64,000 bases of DNA, from contig CAWBUQ010000001.1 in NCBI GenBank assembly GCA_963791995.1, forward strand, positions 372,001-436,000, in the 5' to 3' direction. Origin of the DNA: Bog-473 sp963791995 (GTDB lineage: Bacteria > Actinomycetota > Acidimicrobiia > Acidimicrobiales > RAAP-2). The notes under the pieces are model-generated. The model was not told the DNA's origin. It did no database searches and saw only the letters and a list, made by a program, of their open reading frames with translations. Below are positions 1 through 10,948 of the stretch, piece by piece. The translations under genes were made by a program, and so were the position numbers. How positions within the stretch are numbered: position 1 is the first letter of the stretch; the number at the start of each line of letters is the position of its first letter.

Positions 1-3000
1 TGAAGTTCGGCCCACCCAACTGGTTGAGATCCGCCGCCGTGACGGGCCACCCGTTGGCGAAGCCGTCCATCAATTGCGACGTCCCGAGGTTCACCGAGCG
101 GGCGCCGGGCGAGGCGCCGGGCCCGGGCACGGCTTCGGCCTTCCAGCCCTTGTTCACGCTCTGCCCGAGCACGAACTCGAAGGGCTGTTGCGCCCCCGAA
201 ACGGCGTCGGTCTGGCTGTCGATGTGGGACGACTGCGGCACGACGGTCGGCGCCTGGCCCGCCTGGGCCGGCTGGATCTGCGGTGTCCCGGCCGCGGTCG
301 GGGTCGCCGCGGGGCCGGGGCTCCCTCCGGCCGCCGAGTCGAAGACGAGCTGGTCGATGTTCCAGCCCGTGCACGTCGAGGACGCGTTGGCGCAGGGCGG
401 ATTGTGTGCGACGGCGGTTTGCACGATATGTGGCCCCGCGCCCAACGTGATCCCCTTGGCGTCGGGCCCGCACGGCACCAGCTCCGACTCGCCGTTGTCC
501 AAGGCGTTCTGTGTCGACCCGACGATGGAGACGTCGATCGGTTGCCCGTCGACGGAGAGCAGGTTCGAGACGCAGTTCCCGGGAAGGGTCGCCGCAGTGG
601 GTGGAGCCTGGACGCCGGGGATCCCGACCTTGGCGATGCCGAGGGGGAGCGCCAGTGGTCCGGTGGAGTAGTAGTTCTTCGCGGACTCGGCCCGCACCGA
701 GGTGAAGGTGAGGACGAACTGCGAGCCCGTCAGGGGTGCGAAGCTGACCGGTACCGTCGTGGTCGCGCCGGGCACGGTGCTGTCGGCGATGGGCGGGAGC
801 GTCACGGTGCGCACCTGGCTCCCCGAGGTGATCGTCATCGTCGTGGGCACGGAGTGGCGGCCGTCGGCGATCACGGTCATGGGGAAGCTCCTCAGGGTCT
901 GCGGCCGCGTGAGGTTGTAGGTCAGCGTCGAGCCGATGTCGGCGCCGATGCCGAAACCGGGCTGCCACGCGCTGGCGTCGTCGTTGTCGAGCGTCGCCGA
1001 CGCGGTGGCGCGCAGATCGCCGGGGAGCCGGGCCGACGAGTAGGCCGACACGTACCCGTTGGCCGCCGTCGGCGTCCGCCCCACCAGCTTGTCGATCTCG
1101 TCGTCGGGCAGCAACGAGGACAGGCTGGCGCTGCCCGAGATGGTGAAGGAACGGGCGGTCGGGAGCTGGAACTCGCGCGTGATGGTCGTCTCGGGGTCGC
1201 TGCGGGTCGGGAACGGCGAGGTGCGCAGCCGGGTCATCACGTAGGTCAGGCGGTTCGAGGCCGATGCCGCACCGACGGCGGACGTGAGGTCGCTCGGCAT
1301 CTGAATGACTTCTTGGACGTGCGCGCCGGGGATCTCCACCTCGGCGAAGCCCACCGCAGTGGCGTCGGGCGGAGGCTGCGTGTCGTTCGTCGTGGCGTCG
1401 ATGGTGACCCGCAGGGTGTGGAACGTGGTGGTCGGGAAGGTGATTTGCTGGCCCGCGGCCCCGTAGGACGACTTGTCCAGGTCGAAGGTCTCGGGGCTCT
1501 TCCCGTCAAAGGTGAGGGTCACCCGCGAGATCCAGCGGGTGCGGTCACCCTTTTGCAGCTGCACCAGGGCAATGTGGTTCGTCGTCATGGCGTTGCCGAA
1601 CTGGACCTGCCACCACTGACCCGAGGGGTTCGACACGAAGGTGCCGGTGTTCCACGACGTGTCGAGGTTGTTGTCGAGAGCGCTGTAGGCCCGGTTCTCC
1701 GGCGTGAACGACACCGGGTTGCCGTAGCTGCTCGCCGTCGCATTGACCGCACCGGCGAAGCTGGCGAACGTCTTGCTGCTGATGGTCGTGCCGGGGAAGA
1801 GCTCGACCGGGCTGTCGCTCAGGTCGGTCTTGGCCGGGTTCTCGTCGGGGGTCTCGGTGGCACCGGTGTTGGCGTTCAGCGTGTTCCATCGGAAGGCCTG
1901 CTTGCGGTTGGTGTCGGTGACCACCAACTGCGCGCCCTGTGACGCCAGGCTCTTGATGCGGGTCGGGTGGGGATCGAGCGTGCCCGTGTAGTAGAGCGCG
2001 CTGTTGGTGTTCAACAGGCCCAGACCGGCCAGGTCGTTGAGCCCGACTGCGTCTCCCGAGATGATCATGGCGCCTTGGTCCGATTCGCCACGGACAATGG
2101 GGCGGGGGTTGTTCACCGTGTAGGTGACCACGGGACTCGGCCACGACAAGGTGGCAGGCGCGCTCGAGGTCCTGTTCGTTCAGCGTGGACACGGCGGAGA
2201 TGTTCGGCCTTGGTGCACCAAAGGACACGGGATCGCTCAGGCCGGTGGGCGTGTTCAACAGCTGGAGGGCCAACAAGTTGGGCTGGGGCACGCCGTAGTG
2301 CTCGTAGCGCTGGTCGTATTCCACCATGAGGTCCCCGGCACTCATCAGCCGGGCCATCGGCGCCAGTGCGTTGTAGTTCTCGAAGTTCTCCTGAATGGGG
2401 TCGTCGAGCGCGTAGAGGGTGTCGGCGGTTGCGATGGAGCCCATCACCTGTTGCTCGCGGGTGACGAAGTCTCTGGTGAGGTATGCCGGCTGCGGCGTGT
2501 CGAGGGGATCTCCCCAGCGGTACGAGGCGAAGTTGTCCCCGGGGATGGCCAGGACGCGCGTGCCCTGGTGCGTGTTGTTCAGATGGGTGATGGCCTGCTG
2601 CTCGTAGGAGGGGAGAGCAGCGGGGATCGAGAGGTAGTTGGGAATCATGTCGCCGTTGAAGATCGAAGGGTTGTTGGCGACGACGAGGGCAGCCAGGAGG
2701 AACGCCGAGACGAGCCCGAGGATGGTGATGCGCTCCCAGAGCGCGGTGACGCCGGCGGCGAGCAGCATGGCGAGGCCGAGGAGCACCAGTGGCGTGGCGC
2801 GGTCGGTCGAGCGCATGGCCAGGCCGGCCGTCGTGTTGGTCATGAAGGACTTGAACAGCCGCCCGATCACCGTCGGGTTGGTGAAGGGGAACGGGCCGAC
2901 GGAGAGGACGAGCCCGGCAAAGATCAAGACGATGAAGAAGGCCCGCTCTCGCCAGCGGATGAAGGCGGCAGCCACCAGCGAGAAAACCGGAACGGCGTAC

Positions 3001-3980
3001 GACGTGGCCAAGAGGACGAGGCTCTGGGTGTAGCGGGCCGCCGAATTGTTCCACGGCCCGAGGCTGTCGCCGCCGTAGAAGTACCAGTAGCCGATGCCGC
3101 GGATCACCTCCGAGGGGCTCGAGGTGGCCGAGGTGGACGGGACGGTCTCGGTGTACTTGAGGACGTTGACGCCGTAGGCGGCTTCGACGAAGAGACCCGC
3201 CATCCACCACAAGCAGGCACCGAGGGTCAAGATGCCGATACGCAGCGCGGTGTCGATGGCGTGGCGCCACGTCGCCTCGCGCAGCACGACGACGGCGTAG
3301 ATCAGCCAGAGAACCGGCGCGACCCCCACGTAGATGATGGCCGTCGCGTTGATGCCGCTGACCAAGGCAACGGTCAGCGCGAACAGGGCCGGCCAGCGCC
3401 ACCCGCCCCGTCGAAGAGCCAGGATGGCGAACGCCAGCATGAAGGGCAGTCCCGCCCACGGCAGCAGGATCACCGAGATCCGGCTGGCGTACTGCAAGAA
3501 GTACGGCGAGAGCATGTACGCCAGTGCGCCGACCACGGGACCGGGACCGCGAAGCCGCATCGTGCGGCACAGGTAGAGGATGCCGATTCCCGCGATGAAG
3601 AGGATGGAGCCGAGCCAGAACCGCTGGGCGATCCACGTCGGGATGTGCAAGACGGACGTGAGGGCGAAGAACGGCCCCATGGGAAGCAGGTAACCGATGT
3701 ACTCGTGGGTCACCGTCCCCAAGGCGACGGTGGGGTTCCACGAGAAGGCCACCTGGCTCAAAAAGCTGGTGGGATCGAGGTAGAGGTACGGCTTGGTGTT
3801 CGCCGTGATGATGCCCGGTTGCACGGCGAGCATCGGGACGTAGGCCAGCGCGGCGAGCGCGACGACGCCGCCGATGGTCCAACGACGTTCAATTCTGGTG
3901 GTCGAGGTGGTCGAGGCCTGCGCGGCGTGGCGTCCAGAGGCAACGTGCCGTCCAGACCTCGCGGTGAGGGAGATGAGCAT
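1..3980 (-). CDS. AftD-like alpha-(1->3)-arabinofuranosyltransferase, DUF3367 family (3' end outside window, frameshifted)
   Basis: Very large integral membrane glycosyltransferase, likely adding arabinofuranose (or a related sugar from a lipid-linked donor) to a cell-envelope glycan outside the membrane. The N-terminal ~450 residues hold about ten hydrophobic segments with the GT-C layout; the rest is a long extracytoplasmic part. After about residue 615 the reading continues only in another frame: near 2132 one base too many breaks the gene, and the new frame stays open to position 1. That part contains a discoidin/F5-8-like stretch with SALDNNLDTSWNTG, as in DUF3367 proteins. The C-terminus lies beyond the window. 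Start chosen at ATG 3980 (MLISLTAR); no clear ribosome binding site, so the start is uncertain. Divergent from the methyltransferase at 4065. Family assignment confident; exact acceptor unknown. Confidence 0.8.
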
Positions 3981-4064
3981 GAGGAGATGAGGTGGGGTCG
4001 CCGGGTAGTGTAAGCAGGCAGCGCCCCCGCGGCGTGTCACTAAGGTGTCACCGAAGGGAGCGCC

Positions 4065-4895
4065 GTGGCTACGAGTACCAAAACCCGGCTGACGGGCGAG
4101 CGCCCGCAGCAGGGTGTCACGCCTGACTCCCTCCTGGCGCTGCACGAAGCTGGTTACCGGGCCGTGCTCGACCGTATCGGCGACGGGCGCATTCTCGATG
4201 TCGGTTGTGGCCAGGGATTCGAGTCGGCGCGCTTCTTGGACGACCGGCGCCAGGTGGTCGGGGTCGACTACTCGACCGATGCGGTGGCCACCGCGTCCTC
4301 ACGGTACGGGCACGAGGGGCTCCGGGTGGCACAGATGGACGCGCTCGGGTTGGCCTTCTTGCCCGAGAGCTTCGACGGGGCATGTTCGTCGCATCTGATT
4401 GAGCACTTCAGCGACCCCGAACCTCACGTGGCCGAGCTGGCGCGCGTGGTCAGGGACGACGGCCTGGTGTGCGTGCTGACGCCGAACAAGCCGGCCGACT
4501 TCGAGAACCCCTTCCACCTTCACCTCTTCGACCGCGCCGAACTGCGAGCCATGCTCGAGCGCCACTTCGGCGAGGTGTGGCTGGGGGGCGTCGACGCAGT
4601 AGCCCACGTGAAGGCGGACTTCGAAGCGCGCCGCGTCAAGGCTGCGAAATTGCTCCGCCTCGACGTGCTGGACCTGCGCCACCGCATGCCCTACGAGTGG
4701 TACGTCTGGATGTACACGCGCTTGCTGCCGCTGGCCTACAAGGTGGTGGCGCGCAACGACACCGGGGGCGTCACCGGCATCACGGCCGATGACTGGTTCG
4801 TCACAGACGACCCGGACGACACGACGCTCGTCCTCCTCGCCGTGGCCCGCAAGCCGGTGCGAGACGGAGCTTCCTCGTGCTCGCGGTCGGCCTGA
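4065..4895 (+). CDS. Class I SAM-dependent methyltransferase
   Basis: 276-residue soluble methyltransferase of the Methyltransf_11/UbiE-like group. Motif I is ILDVGCGQGFESARF (about residues 43-57), followed by the acidic end of strand 2 in VVGVDYS and a post-motif region with FDGACSSHLIEHFSDPEPHVAEL, the typical 'HxxEH' style loop of this family. The substrate cannot be told from sequence; the neighbouring envelope glycosyltransferase makes a glycan or lipid substrate possible but this is only inference. Starts with GTG at 4065 behind GAAGGGA (4053-4059). The 3' end overlaps the coaE start by 19 bp, so the two are probably cotranscribed. Confidence 0.8.
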   Translation: MATSTKTRLTGERPQQGVTPDSLLALHEAGYRAVLDRIGDGRILDVGCGQGFESARFLDDRRQVVGVDYSTDAVATASSRYGHEGLRVAQMDALGLAFLPESFDGACSSHLIEHFSDPEPHVAELARVVRDDGLVCVLTPNKPADFENPFHLHLFDRAELRAMLERHFGEVWLGGVDAVAHVKADFEARRVKAAKLLRLDVLDLRHRMPYEWYVWMYTRLLPLAYKVVARNDTGGVTGITADDWFVTDDPDDTTLVLLAVARKPVRDGASSCSRSA

Positions 4896-5497
4896 CCGGA
4901 GGCATCGGATCGGGCAAGTCGGCCGTGGCCGATCTGCTCGTGGCGCGGGGCGCGGTCCTGATCGACGCCGACCAGGTCGCCCGGGACGTGGTGGCACCGG
5001 GCGGGCCCGCCTATCAGCCGCTGATCGATCACTTCGGCAAGGCGATCCTCGCCGACGACGGCACCATCGACCGCAAGGCACTGGCCGCGGTGGCCTTCGC
5101 CGACGAGGACATGCGGCTCGAGCTCAACAACATCACCCATCCGGCGATCGGGATCGCCATGATCCAGGCCCGCGACGCGCTGGAGGGCACCGACGACATC
5201 GTCGTGCTGGCCATCCCGCTGCTGACCGCCATCCACCGCGAGACGGTCAAGCTGGACGAGGTGGTCGTGGTGGACTGCCCGACCGACGTGGCGCTCGAGC
5301 GCCTGCTCACCCAGCGCGGCTTCGACCGGGCCGATGCCGAGGCTCGCATCCGCGCCCAGGTCTCCCGGGAGGAGCGATGCAAGGAGGCCGACTACGTGCT
5401 CGACAACTCGGGCGACCGGGCCGCCCTCGACGCCGAGGTCGCCAAGCTCTGGGACTGGTTGCAGGAGGCTGCCGAGGCGCGCCGGTCGGCCGGCTGA
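4877..5497 (+). CDS. coaE: Dephospho-CoA kinase
   Basis: Last step of coenzyme A synthesis: phosphorylates the 3'-OH of the ribose of dephospho-CoA with ATP. 206 residues, the normal length for the short bacterial form. P-loop GGIGSGKS at about residues 8-15, the conserved DADQVARDVV segment just after, and the lid/CoA region around ELNNITHP. It starts with GTG 4877 inside the end of the methyltransferase gene and is followed after 33 bp by uvrB. The coaE-uvrB-uvrA neighbourhood is the one known from Mycobacterium (Rv1631-Rv1633-Rv1638). No frame break seen. Confidence 0.95.
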   Translation: MLAVGLTGGIGSGKSAVADLLVARGAVLIDADQVARDVVAPGGPAYQPLIDHFGKAILADDGTIDRKALAAVAFADEDMRLELNNITHPAIGIAMIQARDALEGTDDIVVLAIPLLTAIHRETVKLDEVVVVDCPTDVALERLLTQRGFDRADAEARIRAQVSREERCKEADYVLDNSGDRAALDAEVAKLWDWLQEAAEARRSAG

Positions 5498-5530
5498 GGT
5501 GTGACAACCCGGCGGTAGCCTCGGGGGGTC

Positions 5531-7570
5531 ATGCCCGAATTCGAGGTCGTCTCGCCATTCCAGCCTTCCGGTGACCAGCCTCAGGCCATCGCGGGCCTGG
5601 CCGAAGGCGTCCGCCGCGGTGACCGCTACCAGACGCTCCAGGGCATCACCGGATCGGGGAAGACTGCGACCATCGCCTGGATGGTCGAGCAGGTCCAGCG
5701 ACCCACCCTCATCATCGAACCCAACAAGTCGCTGGCCGCCCAGCTGTCCTCCGAGCTCCGCGATCTGTTCCCCAAGAACCGGGTCGAGTTCTTCGTCTCG
5801 TACTACGACTACTACCAACCCGAGGCATACCTCCCGACCACCGACACCTATATCGAGAAGGACTCGTCCATCAACGACGAGATCGACCGCCTCCGGCACG
5901 CCACCACCTCGTCACTGCTGATGCGCAGGGACGTCATCGTCGTGGCGTCGGTCTCCTGCATCTACGGATTGGGGTCGCCCGAGGAGTACCGCGATCGCAT
6001 CCTCGGGCTCGCGGTCGGCCAGCAGCTCGACCAGCGGGACATCCTGCGCCGGTTGGTCAACCTCCAGTACGCCCGCAACGACGTGAACCTGGTGCGGGGG
6101 ACCTTCCGGGCCCGGGGCGACACGGTGGAGATCCATCCGGCCTACGAAGAGGCCGCACTACGGGTCGAGATGTTCGGTGACACCATTGAGCGGATCGTCC
6201 CCTTCGACGTGCTGACCGGCGAAATGGGGGACGAAATAGAGGACATCGCCGTCTACGCGGCCACCCACTACGTCACCGGGGACGAGATCATTCAGCGGGC
6301 GGTCGGGACCATCGAGGTCGAGCTGCGGGAACGTCTGCAGGAGTTCGAGCGCGAGGGCAAGCTGCTCGAGGCGCAACGCCTGCGCGTCCGCACCGAACAC
6401 GACCTCGAGATGCTGGCCGAAACCGGCGTCTGCTCGGGCGTCGAGAATTACAGCCGGCATCTCGACGGCCGCGCCCCGGGGGAGACGCCCTACACGCTCC
6501 TCGACTTCTTCCCCAAGGACTACCTCTGCGTCATCGACGAGAGCCACGTCGCGGTACCCCAGCTGCACGGGCAGTACGCCGGCGACCGCTCCCGCAAGGA
6601 CGTGCTCGTCGAGCACGGCTTCCGGTTGCCCTCGGCCAAGGACAACCGACCACTCCGCTTCGACGAGTTCGTCGAGCGGGTGCCCCAGTGCGTGTTCGTG
6701 TCGGCCACACCGGGCCCCTTCGAGTTCGAACATTCGGTCCAGGTGGTCGAGCAGGTCATCCGGCCCACAGGTCTGGTCGACCCCGAGGTCACGATCATGC
6801 CCACCAAGGGACAGGTGGACGACCTGCTGGCCCGCATCGGGTCCACGGTCGCGGCCGGTGGTCGGGTGCTGGTGACGACGCTGACCAAGAAGATGGCCGA
6901 GGACTTGACGGACTATCTGGCCGATGCCGGGGTTCGCGTCCAGTACCTGCACTCGGACATCGACACCATCACCCGTATTGAGATCCTGCGAGAGCTGCGG
7001 CTCGGCTCCATCGACGTCCTGGTGGGCATCAACCTGTTGCGTGAGGGCCTCGACCTGCCCGAAGTGGCGCTCGTCGCCATCCTCGACGCCGACAAGGAGG
7101 GGTTCTTGCGGTCGGCCTCGTCGCTGATCCAGACCATGGGCCGGGCCGCGCGCAACGTGGACGGGATGGTGGTGCTCTATGCCGACACCGTGACCGACTC
7201 CATGCGCGAAGCAGTCTCGGTCACACAGCGCCGCCGCGAGCGCCAGATCGCCTACAACCTGGAGCACGGCATCGACCCGCAGACCATCCGCAAGTCGGTC
7301 ACCGACATCCTCGAGCGGCTGCGGGGGACGAGCGGCGGCGTGGCCAAGGCCGGGCGGAGCCGGGCCGAGGTCCGGAAGAACGCGGCGGTGCGGGGCAACC
7401 GGCGCCCTGCGCTGCTGGCCGACGGCGATGCCTCGACGCCCGCCGAAGCCATGGAGCTGATCGGCCAGCTCGAATCGGAGATGAAGGCGGCGGCGGCGGA
7501 CCTGCGCTACGAGGAGGCCGCCCTGCTGCGCGACGAGATATCCGAGCTGCGCTCTGCCATCCCGGGCTGA
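5531..7570 (+). CDS. uvrB: Excinuclease ABC subunit B
   Basis: Damage-verifying helicase-like subunit of nucleotide excision repair; loaded by UvrA, then recruits UvrC. 679 residues, normal length, one uninterrupted frame. Walker A GITGSGKT at residues 38-45, the beta-hairpin that grips DNA (YYDYYQPEAYLP, about 97-108), DESH box in CVIDESHVAVPQ, helicase motif VI around QTMGRAARN, and a C-terminal UVR motif (LIGQLESEMKAAAADLRYEEAA) that binds UvrC. ATG start 16 bp after a short spacer from coaE. uvrA and uvrC lie 4 kb and 9 kb downstream, so all three excinuclease genes fall in one 13 kb stretch. Confidence 0.98.
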   Translation: MPEFEVVSPFQPSGDQPQAIAGLAEGVRRGDRYQTLQGITGSGKTATIAWMVEQVQRPTLIIEPNKSLAAQLSSELRDLFPKNRVEFFVSYYDYYQPEAYLPTTDTYIEKDSSINDEIDRLRHATTSSLLMRRDVIVVASVSCIYGLGSPEEYRDRILGLAVGQQLDQRDILRRLVNLQYARNDVNLVRGTFRARGDTVEIHPAYEEAALRVEMFGDTIERIVPFDVLTGEMGDEIEDIAVYAATHYVTGDEIIQRAVGTIEVELRERLQEFEREGKLLEAQRLRVRTEHDLEMLAETGVCSGVENYSRHLDGRAPGETPYTLLDFFPKDYLCVIDESHVAVPQLHGQYAGDRSRKDVLVEHGFRLPSAKDNRPLRFDEFVERVPQCVFVSATPGPFEFEHSVQVVEQVIRPTGLVDPEVTIMPTKGQVDDLLARIGSTVAAGGRVLVTTLTKKMAEDLTDYLADAGVRVQYLHSDIDTITRIEILRELRLGSIDVLVGINLLREGLDLPEVALVAILDADKEGFLRSASSLIQTMGRAARNVDGMVVLYADTVTDSMREAVSVTQRRRERQIAYNLEHGIDPQTIRKSVTDILERLRGTSGGVAKAGRSRAEVRKNAAVRGNRRPALLADGDASTPAEAMELIGQLESEMKAAAADLRYEEAALLRDEISELRSAIPG

Positions 7571-7651
7571 GACTTGCCCCGGCCGGACGGCTGCCGGCCT
7601 CAGACTTTGATCGCTCCACCGAGAAAGAACCCCGCTGTCGTCATCGACCCG

Positions 7652-8269
7652 CTAGGGAGCAACGTCGCGCACCGGCCAGAACCGTTCCTCGATGGCGGCG
7701 CAGAGCGCGTGATAGATGGGCTGATGCAGTTCCTGGATCCGGGCCACGTCGGTGGCCGGCACCCCGATCCACACGTCGGCCAGCCCGGCCAAGCGTCCTC
7801 CGCCGGCACCGGTGAAGGCCAGGACGCGCAGTCCCGCGGCCCGGGCGGCGAGGGCTGCCAGGACGACGTTGCGCGAGTTGCCCGAGGTCGACAGCGCCCA
7901 GAAGAGGTCGCCTGGACGGCCGTAGCCATGAACCTGCTGAGCCATGCCCATGTCGCCCGCGGTGTCGTTTGCCACCGCGGAGATGAGGCCGGTCTGGCTC
8001 GTGAGACAGACGGCCCGCACGGCGCCGTCGATGCGCTCGGCCAGATAGTCGGCCATGGTCGCGACGTCGTCGCCCGCCCCGTTCGGCACCGCCCGCCGCA
8101 CAGCCGCTCGCGCCGACGGCGGCAGCGGCCTGCGATGCTCCATTCCCTTCATGAGCTCGCCGACGATGTGCTCCGCGTCCGCCGAGCTGCCGCCATTGCC
8201 GCCCACGTAGACCGTCCCGCCGCCGTTCGCCGTCTGACACAAGACAGTCAGCGCCTCCTCGACGTGCAC
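7652..8269 (-). CDS. SIS-domain sugar-phosphate isomerase, GmhA-like
   Basis: SIS-domain protein of the phosphoheptose (sedoheptulose-7-phosphate) isomerase group. Visible signature: GGNGGSSADAEHIVGELMKG near the N-terminus, the second SIS motif ALSTSGNSRNVVLAALAARA, and a C-terminal helix with a GmhA-like His (IQELHQPIYHAL). GTG 8269 is the first possible start in this frame, but the frame reads as good GmhA-like protein further upstream to about 8327 (SEPALVDLAHRHPDLADLA), the first helix of the family, without any ATG, GTG or TTG. There the upstream mannosidase frame takes over. So either the true start is lost to an indel or the two genes are one fused gene. Likely role: isomerising a sugar phosphate in the same pathway as the mannosidase. 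Confidence 0.8.
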   Translation of the reverse strand: MHVEEALTVLCQTANGGGTVYVGGNGGSSADAEHIVGELMKGMEHRRPLPPSARAAVRRAVPNGAGDDVATMADYLAERIDGAVRAVCLTSQTGLISAVANDTAGDMGMAQQVHGYGRPGDLFWALSTSGNSRNVVLAALAARAAGLRVLAFTGAGGGRLAGLADVWIGVPATDVARIQELHQPIYHALCAAIEERFWPVRDVAP

Positions 8270-10872
8270 CGCGAGGTCCGCCAGGTCGGGGTGCCGGTGG
8301 GCGAGATCGACGAGCGCGGGTTCCGAGAGAGCGGCCGTGCACGTCGAGTTCGGGAAGGCCGATGACCCGTGCCCGGGCGGGATCGTCGTCTGGGAGGAAC
8401 AGCGTGCGCACCTCGTGGGGGTGCAGCTCGTCGTGCCAGACGCGGTCTCCTCGGACGATGCGCACCTGCCCGTGCGTGCCCGCGACCTCCCAGAGGCGCA
8501 TCACCGTGCCGCCCCCGTCTTCGGCCGGCTTGAGCACGGGTGCCAATACGCCTTGGCCCTCGACCTGCACCGCCGACGCCTCGGGCCCCAGCTCGCCGCG
8601 GTGCCACGTGTCGAGCACGGCGGGCAGGTCGACGCGCTGTGCGGCGGCCAGACGCGGAATCTCCGCCGCCTCGGCCGGGCCCGGGTGCGGCGTGAAGCGG
8701 TAGCGGGCCGTGTGGTGGCCCTGATCGGTGCAGGGGTAGCCGACGGGGTCGTCGGCCCCCCAGTGTCGCCCGTGGTCCGCGACACGCGGACTGCGCAGCA
8801 CGGTGAGGCGGAGCGTCGCCCCGCTGGCGTCGTAGCCGCCGGAGGCGTCCGCGGTACAGGCGAGTCCCCACCCCCCGTCTGCCTCCGAGAGGTCCACCCA
8901 GTGGACCATGGGCTCCTCGTGACCCGAGCACGGACGTGCTGCCGAGCCGTACGGCGCGCCGCCAGTGCTCAGCGGGTCGGCCACCGCTGTCGGAACGACG
9001 AGCTTGAGGACGCGCTGGCGTTCGTGCCACTCGACTGAGAGGCGCACCTCGACGAATGGCTCGCCCTCGTAGAGGGAGACCTCTTGTGACACCGTCGTGC
9101 CCGCCTCTCCGAAGGACCACGTGCTGCGAACCGTGGCGCGAACGGGACCGTGCTCGGTCACCTCCATCGAGACCAGCCGCCCCTCTTCCACGGCACCGTC
9201 GTAGCGGTCGACGCCGTGGGACCAGGTGTCGCTGGGGTCGTCGACCGCGACGGGACGTAGCTCCCCGGCGAGCAGCTCGGTGCCGGCGACGAGCCCGGAA
9301 CCACCGCCGGTGGTTGTCGCACGGGCGAGTCGCCCTGTGTCGGGGTCGATATGGATTCGCACCAGGCCGTTGGCCAGCGTGCCGTCCCCGTCCACCGTCA
9401 CCGCCTCGGTCTCGGGTTCCGCGGCGTCGGGTTCTGAGACATGCAGCCAGTAACGGCGGTACCCGAAGGCCGGCGCCGATACCCGGAGGAGGCTGCGGGT
9501 CGCGCTGTACGTCGCCTCGCCCGACGCAACCTGTTGGATCCGCGTCCGGCGACCCCCGCTCTGGGTGGCGCCGGCCAGGGGATGGGGGAGGTTCACGGTT
9601 CCGGTGACCGGCCATGAGTGCGGGTTGAACACGATCAGCGGCACGGGCAGGCCGCTCATGGCGCTCTCGATTCCCTCGGCCTGCTCGGCACCCTCGACCC
9701 ACGTGTCGACGCGTTCGGCGACCCGGTGGGCCGCCCGGACGGCCACGCGCTCGGCGCGCGAGTGAGCCGAGACGAGGAGCTCCTCGACGGCCTCGTTCGC
9801 CGCGGTCCGTACAGGTCCCGCCGAGCGCATCGTGGAACTGGGCGAACAGCACGCCGCGCCAGGCCTCGGCCAGCTCGCTGTCGCTCGTCGGCCGCGTCGC
9901 CGGTGAGAAGCCGACACATCTGATTGAGCGTCTCCGCCGTGACGAGCGCGTCCTCGGCTCGGGCGTTGGCTCGCTTGAGGCCGGCCCGGACCGAGTAGCA
10001 ACCGACCGCATGCCACTGCAACTCGCCCGCGACCTCGCTCAGGTCGGCCGCGCCGGGTTCTCCGCCCCCAGCGAGCCCCCCGGGCTCATCCGCGGTCACC
10101 TCCTCGAGCGCTCGGAAATACGCCGGCGGACTGCCGAAGGCCACCGCCCCCTCCGATTCGGCCGCCAGCGCGTTGATCGTGCGCAGGGCCAGCCGGGTGG
10201 GGCCGCCCCCGTGGTCGCCGACACCGAAGAAGGCCATGAGGGGGAGGCCGCGTGCTTCGCTCTCCGCGAGCAGCTCGCCCGCAGGGCGCGGAGGAGCTCC
10301 TCCTCGAAGGGGCCCTCGGTGGCGTATTCGTAGGGGATTCGGTACGCGGGGAGCGAGGTCCCGTCGACGCCGCGCCATCGGAAGACCGGAGCCGGAAGAA
10401 CCTTCTCCGTGGGACCGGGTCGCATGAACACGTACCCGGTGATGCCAGATGCCGCGAGCAGCTGGGGCAGGGTCCCGGCATGCCCGAACGAGTCGACGTT
10501 GTAGCCGATGGTGGCCGTGACGCCGACATGACGGGCCAGGTAGCGCTGCCCGTAGAGGAATTGCCGGCAGACCGACTCGCCGGCGGGCAGGTTGCAGTCA
10601 GGCTCGATCCATTGGCCGCCGGTGACGACCCAGCGCCCCGAACGCACGTGAGTCCGGATGCGCTCGAACAGCGTTGGTGCGGTCTCTTGGACCCACTGGT
10701 AGTAGGCGGCCGAGCTGGCCGTGAAGTGGAGGGCCGGGTCCTCGTCGAGCCGCTCGGCCGCGGCCCCGAAGGTCTGGAGCACCTCGTGCATTCCCTCGTC
10801 CCAGTCCCAGATCCACATCGGGTCGATGTGCGCGTTGCCGACCATGAGCAGGCGGTGGCTGCCAGCGGGCAC
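8270..10872 (-). CDS. Alpha-mannosidase, glycoside hydrolase family 38 (three internal frameshifts)
   Basis: Glycoside hydrolase family 38 protein (alpha-mannosidase or mannosylglycerate hydrolase type). The N-terminus carries the metal-binding start HIDPMWIWDWDEG, the nucleophile region IGYNVDSFGHAGTLPQLL, and GVGDHGGGPT; then the helical FAQFHDALGGT segment and the long beta-sandwich C-domain from about 9.75 kb down to about 8.33 kb. The reading changes frame near 10283 (one base missing), near 9893 (one extra) and near 9812 (one extra); each continuation is clean family sequence, so sequencing error is more likely than decay. GTG start 10872. Near 8325-8331, in the dinucleotide run of CT, the frame passes into the SIS gene without a stop. 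Substrate unknown; no signal peptide, so cytoplasmic. Confidence 0.75.
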
Positions 10873-10948
10873 AGCCAGCAGTGTACGAAGCCAGCTCGAC
10901 GCGGGTAGTTCCTACGTCGCAGATCGTTCGGAATTAGCGTGTCCGCGC

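Noticed and set aside
74..1942. Plus-strand 622-residue open frame rich in Arg, Gly and His
   Set aside because: It is the antisense of the AftD-like gene; the composition (RRG, GHG runs) is typical for a shadow frame in GC-rich DNA and the minus strand carries real family motifs.
2124..4013. Plus-strand 629-residue open frame
   Set aside because: Antisense shadow of the membrane part of the same gene; no domain or membrane pattern.
8325..8331. Programmed frameshift site linking mannosidase and isomerase
   Set aside because: The CT run is not a known slippery heptamer and similar single-base breaks occur in many unrelated genes here, so an error is the simpler explanation.
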